Shown: positions 17,108 through 25,908, numbered from the stretch's first letter. The stretch: DNA of 64,000 nucleotides from Actinomadura physcomitrii (GCF_008923205.2 NZ_WBMS02000021.1:1-64000); one strand, 5' to 3'. Notes: a model not told the origin generated them from the letters alone. Program-made: numbers and translations.

Positions 17108-17848
17108 TCAGCCCGCCCGAGGCGGGCTCAGGGCGGTTTTGGACCGTGCCACATTGGCGCCGGCCCCGCCCGCCGCGCCGAACCGGCGATCGGCGGGATC
17201 GCCCCGGGTGCCGGAGATGAGCCCCGCGGCCGCCGCCTTGTTGACCGCGTCGATCCGCGACTGGGCCCCGAGCTTGGCGAAGATGTTGCGCAGATGGCGC
17301 TTGACGGTGCCCTCGACGATCGAGAGCCGCGAGGCTATCTGGGCGTTGCTGAGGCCCTGCGCCACGAACTCCAGCACCTCGCGTTCCCGCGGCGACAGCG
17401 GCCCGTCCTCGGGCTCCTCGACGCTCAGCAGGCTGTCGGCCGACACCGACAGCACCATCTTGCCCTCGTTTCCGTAGACGCCGCGGATCGCGCTCGCGAG
17501 CTCGTGGCGATTGGTGTCCTTGGGCAGATATCCGTTGATGTCAAGGGACAATACTTGCTGAACAAAACGCGGATTGTCATTCATGGACAGCAAGATGATC
17601 CTGCTTCTGGGCGCCGCCTGCCTCAGCCGGCGCACCCGGTCGGCGACCTCCTCGACGGGCAACTCCGCATCGACGAGGATCACCTCCGGGCGCACCGAGA
17701 GCACGATGGCGAGAGCCGTGGCCAGATCCCCTGCCTCACCGACCACGGCGAAATCGTCCTCCATGAGAAGCACCTGGGCGAGTGCCTCGCGAAAAAGCGT
17801 CCGAGCGTCGACCAGGAGTATCGCGATACGATTTTCAAGAGCCCACAA
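17108..17848 (-). CDS. Orphan NarL-family response regulator RR1 (atypical receiver)
   Basis: A 246-residue protein with an N-terminal receiver and a C-terminal LuxR-type HTH (GPLSPREREVLEFVAQGLSN, EGTVKRHLRNIFAKLG). The phosphoacceptor position is kept (D60, in VILVDAELP) and so is the beta-5 lysine (K110, GYLPKD). The acidic pair is reduced to a single Asp: D14 is followed by Ala15 (LLVDAR), where typical regulators have DD. Phosphorylation is therefore doubtful. No kinase gene is adjacent. The HTH is very close to that of the regulator at 56507-57175. A TTG at 17848 preceded by a G-rich stretch is the best start I see; the N-terminus is uncertain. Likely a pathway-specific regulator of the cluster. 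Confidence 0.8.
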   Translation of the reverse strand: MWALENRIAILLVDARTLFREALAQVLLMEDDFAVVGEAGDLATALAIVLSVRPEVILVDAELPVEEVADRVRRLRQAAPRSRIILLSMNDNPRFVQQVLSLDINGYLPKDTNRHELASAIRGVYGNEGKMVLSVSADSLLSVEEPEDGPLSPREREVLEFVAQGLSNAQIASRLSIVEGTVKRHLRNIFAKLGAQSRIDAVNKAAAAGLISGTRGDPADRRFGAAGGAGANVARSKTALSPPRAG

Positions 17849-18214
17849 GGCGATTACCCCCCGCCGATTCAGCCTCCGAGATCACAAGACCGGATTGATC
17901 ATAGCGCAAGCCTACTCGGCGGGCTGGCCGGTAGCGGACAGAACAAATGCCAAGACCGGCGTCCCGCACATCATGCGCTGCAGAGTGTGATGAGAACGCA
18001 ACACGACGGCGACGGAAACTCGACCCCGATTCGAATAGCCGGAACAAGTTGAATTTTCACGTTTTCGCACCGCCCTCGTATCCGGCGCTTTTACGTGTCA
18101 AGGAAATGCGTCAGATATGAATCGCCCGGCCGACGCCCACCCTCCTGCCCGGTCAGGGCGGGGAGTCGGGTCCGTGCCGGCTCCGCCGGCCGCCGGCACA
18201 CCCGTGAGCGCCCT
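17849..18214. other. Intergenic, AT-rich, probable RR1 promoter zone
   Basis: About 365 bases between the RR1 start and the stop of the ring cyclase operon, both on the minus strand. It is notably less GC-rich than its surroundings (for example 17855-18080), as expected for promoters. No coding frame or strong hairpin was found. The end of the long minus-strand cyclase operon must terminate here or read through into RR1. Confidence 0.35.
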
Positions 18215-18976
18215 TCAGCGCCCGGGCAATGACGCCAGTTCCCGGTCGAGATCGTCCGCCAGCGAGGCCCGCGCCGCCTCGAGATCGGCACCGTCCGCGA
18301 GGACGGCCGCACGCGTCGCGATCACCGTACCGTCCGTCAGGCGGTAGGTGCCCGTCAGAGAATGGGCGTCCTCCCCTGCCTTGCGCGCCTTGTAGGCGAG
18401 CGTGTGCTCGGGAAGGCAGGCCCGCGCCCAGATCCCCGCATCGCTCGTCGCACCGTCCAGCAGAGCGGCGTACACCGCCGGCCGGGGGGCGTCCGTCCGC
18501 ACCTCGACCGTGCAGCCGACCGTCCGCGTGCGCAGCCCCTCGATCCCCGCGGCCAGCTTCGCCAGGTGCCGCAGCTGCATCGGCACCTTCCCGTCCAGGT
18601 CCGCGCCGATCCGCCCGGCGGCCGCGGCGGCGCCGGCGGGCGCCTCCAGCGTGTGGCGCACGCGGACGAACGTGCCCGAGCCCTTCTCCTCGAAGGTCCA
18701 CTCCCCGCGCAGGCGGCTGAGCGGCGGCCTGGGCGGCGCGTGCTCGAAGACGATGCGGCGCGCCGCCTCGTCCGCCTCCCGGTGGAACCGCCAGCTGCGG
18801 ACAGAGCCGCCGTCCAGCACCCAGCGCTCCACCAGGTCCCGGCCCCCCTCGGCGGCGAGGATCTCCGCGTGCAGGTGCGGCGGGAAGTAGCGGGGCGCGG
18901 CGACGACATCGGCGATCAGCTCGTACACCGCGTCCGGCGCGGCCTCGACGGTGGTCTCGTGGGAAAGTTCGATCAT
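18215..18976 (-). CDS. Short aromatase/cyclase-like protein (SRPBCC)
   Basis: A 253-residue START/Bet v1-fold protein. First domain (about 1-150): ELSHETTVEAAPDAVYELIA, APRYFPPHLHAEIL, RSWRFHREADEAARRIVFEH and LRGEWTFEEKGSGTFVRVRH, typical of polyketide aromatase/cyclases. A second, shortened half (CTVEVRTDAPRPAVYAALLD onward) looks like a degenerate repeat. Typical didomain enzymes are ~310-320 residues, so this one is about 60 short. It probably guides a later ring closure of the polyketide, with the full-length enzyme at 23468-24433 acting on the first ring. The start overlaps the stop of the aldo/keto reductase (TGATG). Confidence 0.75.
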   Translation of the reverse strand: MIELSHETTVEAAPDAVYELIADVVAAPRYFPPHLHAEILAAEGGRDLVERWVLDGGSVRSWRFHREADEAARRIVFEHAPPRPPLSRLRGEWTFEEKGSGTFVRVRHTLEAPAGAAAAAGRIGADLDGKVPMQLRHLAKLAAGIEGLRTRTVGCTVEVRTDAPRPAVYAALLDGATSDAGIWARACLPEHTLAYKARKAGEDAHSLTGTYRLTDGTVIATRAAVLADGADLEAARASLADDLDRELASLPGR

Positions 18977-20007
18977 CACGCCTCCTCCTCGGAACGGGCG
19001 AGCCGGGAGGCGGGGCCCAGCGGGTCCTCGGTCAGCCTCGGGTCGCGCCGGACCGCGGGCTCGACCACCGCCTCGACCCGCTCGACCAGGTCGTCGTCCA
19101 GGACCTCGTCCACGGCGGCGAGGGTCTCGGTCAGCTGCTCGGGCCGGGAGGCCCCGACGACGGCCGAGGCGACCGCCGGGTTGCGCAGCACCCACGCCAG
19201 CGCGAGCCGGGGCATCGTGAGCCCGGCCTCGGCCGCGATCGGCACGAGCCGGTGCACCGCCCTCAGCACGATGTCGTTCAGGTAGTCCCACCGCCCGATC
19301 GACATGGCGCCGCCCTTGCTCGCGGCGCGGGTCCCCTCCGGCGCCGCGCCGCCGGGCGGGTACTTGCCGGTGAGCACCCCTCCGGCCAGCGGAGCCCAGG
19401 CCACCTGGGAGAGGCCGACCTCGGCGCAGGCGGGGACCACCTCCTGCTCGATGACACGCCACAGCAGCGAGTACTGCGGCTGGTTCGACACGAGCGGGAC
19501 GCCGAGCTCGGCGGCGAGCGCGGCGGCCTCGCGGATCGGCCCGGCGGGCCACTCCGACACCCCGACATAGAGGACCTTGCCCGCCCGCACCAGGTCGGCG
19601 AACGCCTGCATCGTCTCCCGGAGCGGTGTCCGCGCGTCGTAGCGGTGCGCCTGGTAGAGGTCGACGTACTCGGTCCCGAGGCGACGCAGGGACGCGTTCA
19701 CCGACTCCATGATGTGCTTGCGCGACAGGCGGCCCTCGTTCGGCCCGGGACGCTTGGACCGGCCGACCTTGGTGGCGATCACCAGGTCCTCGCGGCGCAT
19801 GCCCGCGATCAGCCGGCCGAGCACCTCCTCGGCCCGGCCCGCCGCGTACACGTCCGCGGTGTCCAGGAAGTTCACGCCCGCGTCCAGGGCCGTCTTCAGG
19901 CAGAGGCCCGCGGTCTCATCGTCCACCTGGTCGCCGTGCGTGAGGGAGTTGCCGTAGGCGATCCTGCTCACGACGAGCCCGCTGTTCCCGAGCGGGGCGA
20001 ACTGCAT
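18976..20007 (-). CDS. Aldo/keto reductase
   Basis: A 343-residue (beta/alpha)8 NADPH reductase: PLGNSGLVVSRIAYGNSLTH, ALDAGVNFLDTADVYAAGRA (catalytic Asp and Tyr), EDLVIATKVGRS, VDLYQAHRYDARTPL (catalytic His region) and the C-terminal cofactor block AVVGASRPEQLTE. It belongs to the Kv-beta-like AKR branch. Relatives in antibiotic clusters act either as NDP-hexose 2,3-enoyl/keto reductases (EryBII/MycD-like) or as polyketide ketoreductases. Its position inside the cyclase/monooxygenase operon favours tailoring of the aglycone, but a sugar role is equally possible given the trideoxysugar genes. GAGGA precedes the ATG at 20007. Confidence 0.85.
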   Translation of the reverse strand: MQFAPLGNSGLVVSRIAYGNSLTHGDQVDDETAGLCLKTALDAGVNFLDTADVYAAGRAEEVLGRLIAGMRREDLVIATKVGRSKRPGPNEGRLSRKHIMESVNASLRRLGTEYVDLYQAHRYDARTPLRETMQAFADLVRAGKVLYVGVSEWPAGPIREAAALAAELGVPLVSNQPQYSLLWRVIEQEVVPACAEVGLSQVAWAPLAGGVLTGKYPPGGAAPEGTRAASKGGAMSIGRWDYLNDIVLRAVHRLVPIAAEAGLTMPRLALAWVLRNPAVASAVVGASRPEQLTETLAAVDEVLDDDLVERVEAVVEPAVRRDPRLTEDPLGPASRLARSEEEA

Positions 20008-20021
20008 GGTGATCGTCCTCC

Positions 20022-21038
20022 TCAGCTTTTCCCGGCCACGACGAGATGGAGCGGGGCCCCGCCCACCGGCCGCACCTCGACGTCGGCGAAGCCCGCTTCG
20101 CCGAACATCCGCCGGTAGGCCGCCACGGAGTGGGCCTCGCCTCCCGGCGTCCAGGCGAGCAGCATCAGCGACAGCATGTGCGCCGCGTGCTCGGCGGCGG
20201 GCGGGCGCTCTCCCGTGGTGAACCCCACGGTGATGACGCGGCCGCCGGGCGCGGTCACCTCGGCGAGCCTGCGGAGCAGCAGCGCGCCCCGCTCCGGCGA
20301 GAACAGCGGCAGCAGGTTCGCCGCGACGACGACGTCGTACGGGCCGCCGAGCGGCACGTCGAAGGCGTCGCCCGGCAGGTAGGTCACCCGGTCGGCCAGG
20401 CCCATGCTCGCGGCGCGTCCGCGGGCCAGTCGCAGGACGGACTCGCCGTCCTGCGCCCAGACCCGCGCCCCCGGGATCCGCTCGGCGAGCCGCAGGCCGA
20501 ACAGGGCGTGGCCGCAGCCGACGTCCAGCACGCGCGGGCTGTCGCCGGGTCCGGCGTCCAGCACCGCCTCGACGAACGCCTTGGCCGCGGCCTCGGCGAC
20601 GAAGGTGGTCTGGCCTGCGAAGTCCTGCCAGTAGGCGAAGGCTGGCGAGTCGGCGCCGTGCTCCAGCAGCGTGCCGCCGCCGCGCACGGCCCCGGCGAGG
20701 TCGGCGAGCGCCGCCCACTCCGCGTCCCCGGCGAGCAGCCGCACGGAGTCCGCCGCGTAGTCGGGGCTGGTGCTCACCAGCAGCCGGTCGCCGCCCTCGG
20801 GGAGGCTGAACGCCGTGCCGTCCGAGCCGAGCAGCCCCACGGCGGCCAGCGCGCCGAGCAGCACGCGGACGCCGCGCGGGTCGGCGCCGACCGCGGCCGC
20901 CACGGCCGCCGCGTCCCGCGGCCCGCCGGCGAGCGCGTCGAACACCTTCAGCTCGACCGCCGCGCGCAGCAGCGCGGTCCGTTTGAACGCCTGGGCGGTC
21001 TCCACCAGGTCCTTGCGGGTGAACGCGGCGCCCGTCAT
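20022..21038 (-). CDS. SAM-dependent O-methyltransferase (TcmN/DnrK type) A
   Basis: A 338-residue enzyme with an N-terminal helical dimerisation domain (AVELKVFDALAGGPRDAAAV) and a Rossmann methyltransferase domain. Motif I is PRVLDVGCGHALFGLRLAER, followed by a post-motif acidic/Asp region, YDVVVAANLLPLFSPERGA, and the C-terminal LAEVTAPGGRVITVGFTTGE. Members methylate phenolic hydroxyls of aromatic polyketides, although a few act as hydroxylases or C-methylases. The start overlaps the stop of the PF04199 cyclase gene by 4 bases. Confidence 0.85.
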   Translation of the reverse strand: MTGAAFTRKDLVETAQAFKRTALLRAAVELKVFDALAGGPRDAAAVAAAVGADPRGVRVLLGALAAVGLLGSDGTAFSLPEGGDRLLVSTSPDYAADSVRLLAGDAEWAALADLAGAVRGGGTLLEHGADSPAFAYWQDFAGQTTFVAEAAAKAFVEAVLDAGPGDSPRVLDVGCGHALFGLRLAERIPGARVWAQDGESVLRLARGRAASMGLADRVTYLPGDAFDVPLGGPYDVVVAANLLPLFSPERGALLLRRLAEVTAPGGRVITVGFTTGERPPAAEHAAHMLSLMLLAWTPGGEAHSVAAYRRMFGEAGFADVEVRPVGGAPLHLVVAGKS

Positions 21039-21814
21039 GACGCGCCGTCCTCGATCAGCGCCGCCGCGCGGGTCCAGCCCGCGCCCGCGCCCTTGATCTT
21101 CACCGGCAGGCAGGAGACGGTGAAGCCGGTCGGCGGCAGGGCGCCGAGGTTGCTCAGCCGCTCGATCTGGCAGTACTCGCGGGAGCGCCCGGCGAAGTGC
21201 GCGGGCCAGAGCACCGCCTCGTCGCCGGTCCGCCGGTAGGCCTCGATCATGTGGCCGAACGGCGCGTCCAGGCTGAAGGCGTCGGTCCCGATGACGCGGA
21301 CGCCGAGGTCGAGCAGCAGCTCGGTCGCGGGCCCGTCCAGGCCGGGGAAGTCGGTGAAGTACTTCGGCGACCCGGCCAGCCGGTCCGCCCCGGTGTTCAG
21401 CAGCACGATCTCCATCGGCTCGGGCGTGTGGCCGATCCGGTCGAACTCGCGGCGGAGCCGGTCCGCGCCGACCTGGCCGACCGGCGCGTCGGTGAGATCG
21501 AGCACCACCCCGGGCCGCAGGAACCAGTCCAGCGGCATCTCGTCGATGTGCCGCGCCGTCCCGCCGCCCGCGGGCGTCCCGTAGTGCGACGGCGCGTCCA
21601 CGTGCGTGCCCGTGTGCGTGGTGAGCGTGATCGTGTCGAGGGTGAGCAGCTCGCCGCCGGGGAGCACAGACGGGTCGAAGTCCACGCCCCAGTTCTCCCG
21701 CATCCGGGTCGCCATGTGCTCGGCGCCCTCGACCGCCGACATGACCTCGTGCACGACCTCGTTCGGCTCCCAGCCGGCGGCGTCCACCGAGGACGACAGA
21801 TCGATGACGCGCAT
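21035..21814 (-). CDS. Putative polyketide cyclase, PF04199 (kynurenine formamidase-like)
   Basis: A 259-residue metal-binding protein opening MRVIDLSSSVDAAGWEPNEV. It contains the family's metal site TTHTGTHVDAPSHYGT, and LRPGVVLDLTDAPVGQ, EIVLLNTGADRL and VIGTDAFSLDAPFGH. Relatives in tetracycline and aureolic acid clusters (OxyN/MtmX type) are proposed to close the final ring of the tetracycle. Presence here beside the didomain aromatase supports a four-ring product. It has the expected length for the family. Two bases separate it from the monooxygenase gene upstream, and it overlaps the methyltransferase downstream. Confidence 0.85.
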   Translation of the reverse strand: MRVIDLSSSVDAAGWEPNEVVHEVMSAVEGAEHMATRMRENWGVDFDPSVLPGGELLTLDTITLTTHTGTHVDAPSHYGTPAGGGTARHIDEMPLDWFLRPGVVLDLTDAPVGQVGADRLRREFDRIGHTPEPMEIVLLNTGADRLAGSPKYFTDFPGLDGPATELLLDLGVRVIGTDAFSLDAPFGHMIEAYRRTGDEAVLWPAHFAGRSREYCQIERLSNLGALPPTGFTVSCLPVKIKGAGAGWTRAAALIEDGAS

Positions 21815-21816
21815 GC

Positions 21817-23475
21817 CTACTCTCCGCTCTGCGATCGCGTGTCGGCGGGCTCGCGGCTCGGGATCAGATGCGCGTCCGCGAGCACCGACAGCAGCTGCTC
21901 CGCGTCCACGATCCGGCCCTTGGCCGCCAGGTAGCCGTCCGGCCTGACCAGTGCGTAGTCGCCCGGCCGCAGGCCCAGCCCCGCGGCGAGCCCCCCGCCG
22001 GGGTCGGCCATCGGGTTCGGCCCCGCCGGGTCGCCGCCCTCGCGGAAGACGGTGCGGACGGACACGGCCCTGCCGTGCCGCTCCTCCGCCTTGCCGAGCA
22101 TCGCGGCGAGGCCGGCCGGGGAGCCGTCGCCCGCGAAGCCCAGCAGGCTCCACCTGCGGTCGGTCAGCTCGGTGCACATCGCGCGCCAGCCGGCGGACGC
22201 CCGCTCGCTCCCGCCGTCGCAGGCCACCCGGTGGCCCGGCTTGATCCCGGCCTTGTCGTAGCCGGGGTCGCAGGTGGTGAGGGGGCTGTCGGCGTAGTTC
22301 AGCGGCAGCCCGCAGAACCCGCGGATGACCTTGCCCTCCACCTTGCGCTTCACCGGCTTCAGCGCGTTCAGCAGTCCGAGCCCGACCGGCAGCACGACCG
22401 GCAGCGCGGCGTTGCGGAGCTTGACCAGCGCCGTGGCCTTCTCGGTCGAGCCGAGCAGCACCCTGCCGATCGGGACGCGCTCGGCTCCGTAGGTGTCCAG
22501 CAGCGCGTCGCCCGCGTGCCCGCGCACCACGTCGGCGAGCTTCCACGCCAGGTTGTAGCCGTCCTGGATGCCGGTGTTCATGCCCTGGCCGGACGCCGGG
22601 CTGTGCACGTGGGCGGCGTCGCCCGCGACGAAGCAGCGGCCGACCCGCATCCGCTGGATCATCCGCTGCTGCACGGTGAACACCGAGATCCAGGTCGGCT
22701 CGGCGACCTCCACCCGGCGGCGCAGCGCTCTGGAGATCTTGTGCTCGAGCCGGGTCCGGATGATCTCCGGGTCGTGCGCCCCCTCGATGTCGAGGGTGTC
22801 CACCACCCGCCACTTGCCCGGGTCGGGGAACGGCACCAGCAGCAGCGAGCCGCCGCCGGTGTGCAGCAGGTGGTTGCTGTCGCGCGGCAGGTCGGAGCCG
22901 CTGATGACGACGTCGGCGTTCAGCCATGTCTCGGTGGTGTCGCCGAGCAGCTTCAGGTCGAGCGCCTTGCGCACGGTGCTCCTGCCGCCGTCGGTGCCGA
23001 CCATCCACGGCACCGCGACCTTCTCCGTCCCGCCGTCCGCGTGCCGCAGCTCGGCGAGGACGCCGTCCTCATCGGCGTCGAAGCGGACCAGGGCGACGCC
23101 CCACTCGATCTCGACGCCCTGCTCGGACAGCGCCTCCCGGAGCATGCCCTCGGTGCGGACCTGGTCCACCATGAGGCTGAACGGGAAGCGCGTCGGCATC
23201 TTGGTGTAGTTGGTGTCGAACGCCAGCAGGCAGCGGCCCCGCTGGTGGATCGAGAAGTGCTCGACCTTCTGGCCGAGCGGCAGCAGCCGGTCCACCAGGC
23301 CCATCTGGAAGAGGATCTCCAGGGTGCGGGCGTGCGTGGCCAGCGCGCGGCTGCTGGTCGCGGGCCCCTCGGCCTTGTCGACCACGCGGATCGCGACGCC
23401 GCGGCGCGCCAGCTCGTGGGCGACCGTGAGGCCGACCGGGCCGGCGCCGACGACCAGGACCTCCGGCTCAGCCAT
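21817..23475 (-). CDS. FAD-dependent aromatic monooxygenase (PgaE/OxyS/RdmE type)
   Basis: A 552-residue group A flavoprotein monooxygenase. FAD-binding GxGxxG: VVGAGPVGLTVAHELARRG at residues ~5-23. The DG motif VPWMVGTDGGRSTVRKAL comes mid-protein. The second FAD motif is CFVAGDAAHVHSPASGQGMN, then GIQDGYNLAWKLA. A C-terminal thioredoxin-like domain (about 400-552) ends near GDYALVRPDGYLAAKG. These enzymes hydroxylate aromatic polyketides using NADPH and O2. It is the only PHBH-type oxygenase in the window, so it probably makes the key A- or B-ring hydroxylations. It overlaps the aromatase gene by 8 bases. Confidence 0.9.
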   Translation of the reverse strand: MAEPEVLVVGAGPVGLTVAHELARRGVAIRVVDKAEGPATSSRALATHARTLEILFQMGLVDRLLPLGQKVEHFSIHQRGRCLLAFDTNYTKMPTRFPFSLMVDQVRTEGMLREALSEQGVEIEWGVALVRFDADEDGVLAELRHADGGTEKVAVPWMVGTDGGRSTVRKALDLKLLGDTTETWLNADVVISGSDLPRDSNHLLHTGGGSLLLVPFPDPGKWRVVDTLDIEGAHDPEIIRTRLEHKISRALRRRVEVAEPTWISVFTVQQRMIQRMRVGRCFVAGDAAHVHSPASGQGMNTGIQDGYNLAWKLADVVRGHAGDALLDTYGAERVPIGRVLLGSTEKATALVKLRNAALPVVLPVGLGLLNALKPVKRKVEGKVIRGFCGLPLNYADSPLTTCDPGYDKAGIKPGHRVACDGGSERASAGWRAMCTELTDRRWSLLGFAGDGSPAGLAAMLGKAEERHGRAVSVRTVFREGGDPAGPNPMADPGGGLAAGLGLRPGDYALVRPDGYLAAKGRIVDAEQLLSVLADAHLIPSREPADTRSQSGE

Positions 23476-24433
23476 GGCGGGCCTCGCCGCGGCGGGCCTC
23501 GACGAACTCCTTGGCCAGGTTCAGCGTGGCCGTGCTGTTTCCGCCCGCGGCCTTGCGGATGAACTCCTTGGCGGTCTGGACCGTCGCGCCCTCGCCGAGC
23601 ACGGTGGTGATCGCGTCCTCCTTGACGGTCACGGTGTGCCGGGAGGTGGCGCGCACCCGCCCCTCGCCCTCGGCGGTGAAGGTCCACTCGCCCAGGTGGG
23701 CGGTCATGAGCGACGGCGGCACCAGCTGCTTGTAGACGATGCGCTCGTGCGGGAAGCAGACCCGCACCGACTCGGTGGTGTGCGTGGACCCGTCCTTGGT
23801 CCGGGTCTCCATCGCCATCTCCTGGACGCCGGGCTCCTCCTCGGCGAACTTCATGCTCGCCACGTGCGGCAGCCGCTCCGGCCAGAGATCGGCCCGGTAG
23901 AGGAAGTCGTAGACCTCCTCGGGCGCCCCGTTCACCACGACGGAGTCCTCGAAGGAGAAGGTCAGCTCGGCCAGCCGGTCCCAGCCCTCGGCGAGCGCCT
24001 TGATGTTGCCGAGCTCGGTCGCGGAGTTGCGGTCGGTCGCCCTGGTGATCCACGCGACGCCCTCGGGGTCGTCGTCCACGGCCTCGAAGTCGTGCTCCAG
24101 GACCAGCCGGGTCACCCCGTTCGGCTCCTGCGACACGATCCAGGTGCCGCCCATCGAGGCGACCGGCGGCGAGGAGACCTCCTGCCTGAACTCCACCCGG
24201 CGCGCGGCGGGGTCGAGCTCGCGCCGGGAGGTCCAGTGCTTCACCTCGCCGTTCCCGGTGGCCCAGATCTCCAGCCGCTCGGCGCCGGCGCCGAGGCCGG
24301 TGTGCTCGACGTGGATGGTCGGAACGAAGCGCTGCGGCCAGTCGGCGGCGTCGGCGACGATCCGGTACACCCGCTCCGCGGGAGCCTTGATGTCCACCTC
24401 GTGCGAGGTCGTGTGGCGTCCTTTCGGGGGCAC
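23468..24433 (-). CDS. Didomain aromatase/cyclase (ActVII/OxyK type)
   Basis: A 321-residue protein with two SRPBCC domains. Domain 1 (about 8-150): TTSHEVDIKAPAERVYRIVA, DAADWPQRFVPTIHVEHT, then ASMGGTWIVSQEPNGVTRLV. Domain 2 (about 165-300): ELTFSFEDSVVVNGAPEEVY and a region including DLWPERLPHVASMKFAEEEP. This is the classical enzyme that cyclises and aromatises the first ring (C7-C12 or C9-C14) of a C9-reduced polyketide, and so pairs with the ActIII-like ketoreductase 59 bases upstream. GTG start at 24433 with GAAGGA nine bases before it. Length is normal for didomain members. Confidence 0.92.
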   Translation of the reverse strand: MPPKGRHTTSHEVDIKAPAERVYRIVADAADWPQRFVPTIHVEHTGLGAGAERLEIWATGNGEVKHWTSRRELDPAARRVEFRQEVSSPPVASMGGTWIVSQEPNGVTRLVLEHDFEAVDDDPEGVAWITRATDRNSATELGNIKALAEGWDRLAELTFSFEDSVVVNGAPEEVYDFLYRADLWPERLPHVASMKFAEEEPGVQEMAMETRTKDGSTHTTESVRVCFPHERIVYKQLVPPSLMTAHLGEWTFTAEGEGRVRATSRHTVTVKEDAITTVLGEGATVQTAKEFIRKAAGGNSTATLNLAKEFVEARRGEARHG

Positions 24434-24492
24434 TGCAAACCGTCCTTCGGTAGATGAGGTCGAGGATGCCGGCAGAGCTGCCATCGGCCGCG

Positions 24493-25290
24493 TCAGAAGA
24501 TGCCGAGGCCGCCGCAGACGTTGAGCGCCTGCGCGGTGATCGACGCGGCGGTGTCGGTCGCCAGGTAGGCGACCAGGCCCGCCACCTCCTCGGGAGTGGA
24601 GTAGCGGCCCAGCGGGATCTTGGCCTCGAACTGCTCCAGCACCGCCTCCGGGGTGCTGTTCCAGGTCGACGCGTACGCCTCGCGGATGCGCACCGCCATC
24701 GGCGTCTCGACGTAGCCCGGGCAGACCGTGTTGACGGTTACGCCGCTCGGGGCCAGCTCTTTGGCCAGTGCCTTGCTGAAGGCGATCACGCCGCCCTTGG
24801 AGGCCGAGTAGGGCGCGCCGAGCGGGACTCCCTGCTTGCCGCCCGTGGAGGCGATGCTGATGATCCGGCCCGCACTGCCGGCGTCCATCAGCCCGCCGCC
24901 CGCCAGGACCTCGCGGGTGACGCGGAAGACGCTGTTGAGGTTGGTGTCGATCACGTCGTCCCACAGCTCGTCGGTGATCTTCGCGGTGGGGCCGCCGCCG
25001 CTGCGGCCGGCGTTGTTGACCAGCACCCGGATCGGCCCGAACCGGTCGAGCGCCGCGCCGACCAGCCGCCGCACCGAGCGGGCGGAGCGGACGTCGGCGT
25101 CCACCCCGTCCACCGCCAGGTCCCGGTCGCGCAGCTCCTTGACGGTCGTCGTCACGTCCTCGGCGGTGCGCGCGCAGATGAAGACCCGCATGCCGCGCTC
25201 GGCCAGCCGCTCGGTCACGGCCCGGCCGATCCCGCTCGTGGCGCCGGTGACCAGCGCGACCCCGGTGATCGCGTCCTCGCCTGTGGTCAT
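24493..25290 (-). CDS. C9 ketoreductase (ActIII type SDR)
   Basis: A 265-residue short-chain dehydrogenase: ALVTGATSGIGRAVTERLAE (NADPH loop), catalytic Asn118, Ser148, Tyr161 and Lys165 (SIASTGGKQG, PYSASKGG). The C-terminus VTAQALNVCGGLGIF matches the ActIII ending (CGGLGNY in ActIII). It reduces the C9 carbonyl of the nascent poly-beta-ketone. The segment NNAGRSGGG has Ser97 where ActIII has Pro94 of its PGG motif, a residue known to influence stereochemistry. GGAGG precedes the ATG. It is the first gene of the minus-strand cyclase operon and divergent from the NTF2-like gene. Confidence 0.93.
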   Translation of the reverse strand: MTTGEDAITGVALVTGATSGIGRAVTERLAERGMRVFICARTAEDVTTTVKELRDRDLAVDGVDADVRSARSVRRLVGAALDRFGPIRVLVNNAGRSGGGPTAKITDELWDDVIDTNLNSVFRVTREVLAGGGLMDAGSAGRIISIASTGGKQGVPLGAPYSASKGGVIAFSKALAKELAPSGVTVNTVCPGYVETPMAVRIREAYASTWNSTPEAVLEQFEAKIPLGRYSTPEEVAGLVAYLATDTAASITAQALNVCGGLGIF

Positions 25291-25486
25291 CGCCAGCTCC
25301 TCCGGTGGTTCGACAGTGGCGCCCGCCCATCCCGGCGGACCCTTCGCGATGCCGACAGCCTGGGCGCGGGCCCTCGATTCTCATCGGAGAGCGACTGGAG
25401 CCAGAGGTCTCGACGCGGTCTCAACCCGGGTTCGAGGGGCGGGGATGACCCTCGCCTGCGTACACACCCATCGGAGAGGGAGAGCC

Positions 25487-25906
25487 ATGTCGCCATCGCT
25501 GTACCAGGAGGTCCAGCATTTCTACGGCCGCCAGATGCGCCACCTCGACCAGGGCGAGCACCGCGCGTGGGCCGAGACCTTCACCGAGGACGGGGTCTTC
25601 GCCGCCAACGCCCATCCGGAGCCGCAGCGGGGCCGGGAGGAGATCGAGGCGGCCTCGCGCAAGGCCGGCGCACGGCTGGCCGAGGAGGGCGTGCAGACCC
25701 GGCACTGGCTCGGGATGCTGGAGGTGAACGAGCGCCCGGACGGGTCCGTCGAGGCCCGCACCTACGCGCTCGTCCTGCGCACGCCCAAGGGCGGGCCGAC
25801 GGCCGTCCATCTCAGCACGACCTGCGACGACGTGCTCGTCCGCGTCGACGGGCGGCTCCAGGTGAAGCACCGGTCGGTGAGCCGCGACGACCTCCAGGGG
25901 TCCTGA
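25487..25906 (+). CDS. NTF2/SnoaL-like protein
   Basis: A 139-residue protein of the nuclear-transport-factor-2 fold: YQEVQHFYGRQMRHLDQGEH, WAETFTEDGVFAANAHPEPQ and VQTRHWLGMLEVNERPDGSV. Small NTF2-like proteins are frequent in type II polyketide clusters, where members act as cyclases (SnoaL), hydroxylases (SnoaL2) or dehydratases. Here no catalytic residue set is clear enough to choose. The start has GGAGAGGGAG upstream. It heads a plus-strand operon with the acyl-CoA ligase (2-base gap) and acyltransferase. Confidence 0.8.
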   Translation: MSPSLYQEVQHFYGRQMRHLDQGEHRAWAETFTEDGVFAANAHPEPQRGREEIEAASRKAGARLAEEGVQTRHWLGMLEVNERPDGSVEARTYALVLRTPKGGPTAVHLSTTCDDVLVRVDGRLQVKHRSVSRDDLQGS

Positions 25907-25908
25907 CG

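Noticed and set aside
23468..25384. A single 638-residue protein covering the aromatase and part of the SDR region
   Set aside because: The N-terminal part is the SDR gene read in the wrong frame. The real aromatase starts at GTG 24433 with its own ribosome site, and the SDR has its own frame.
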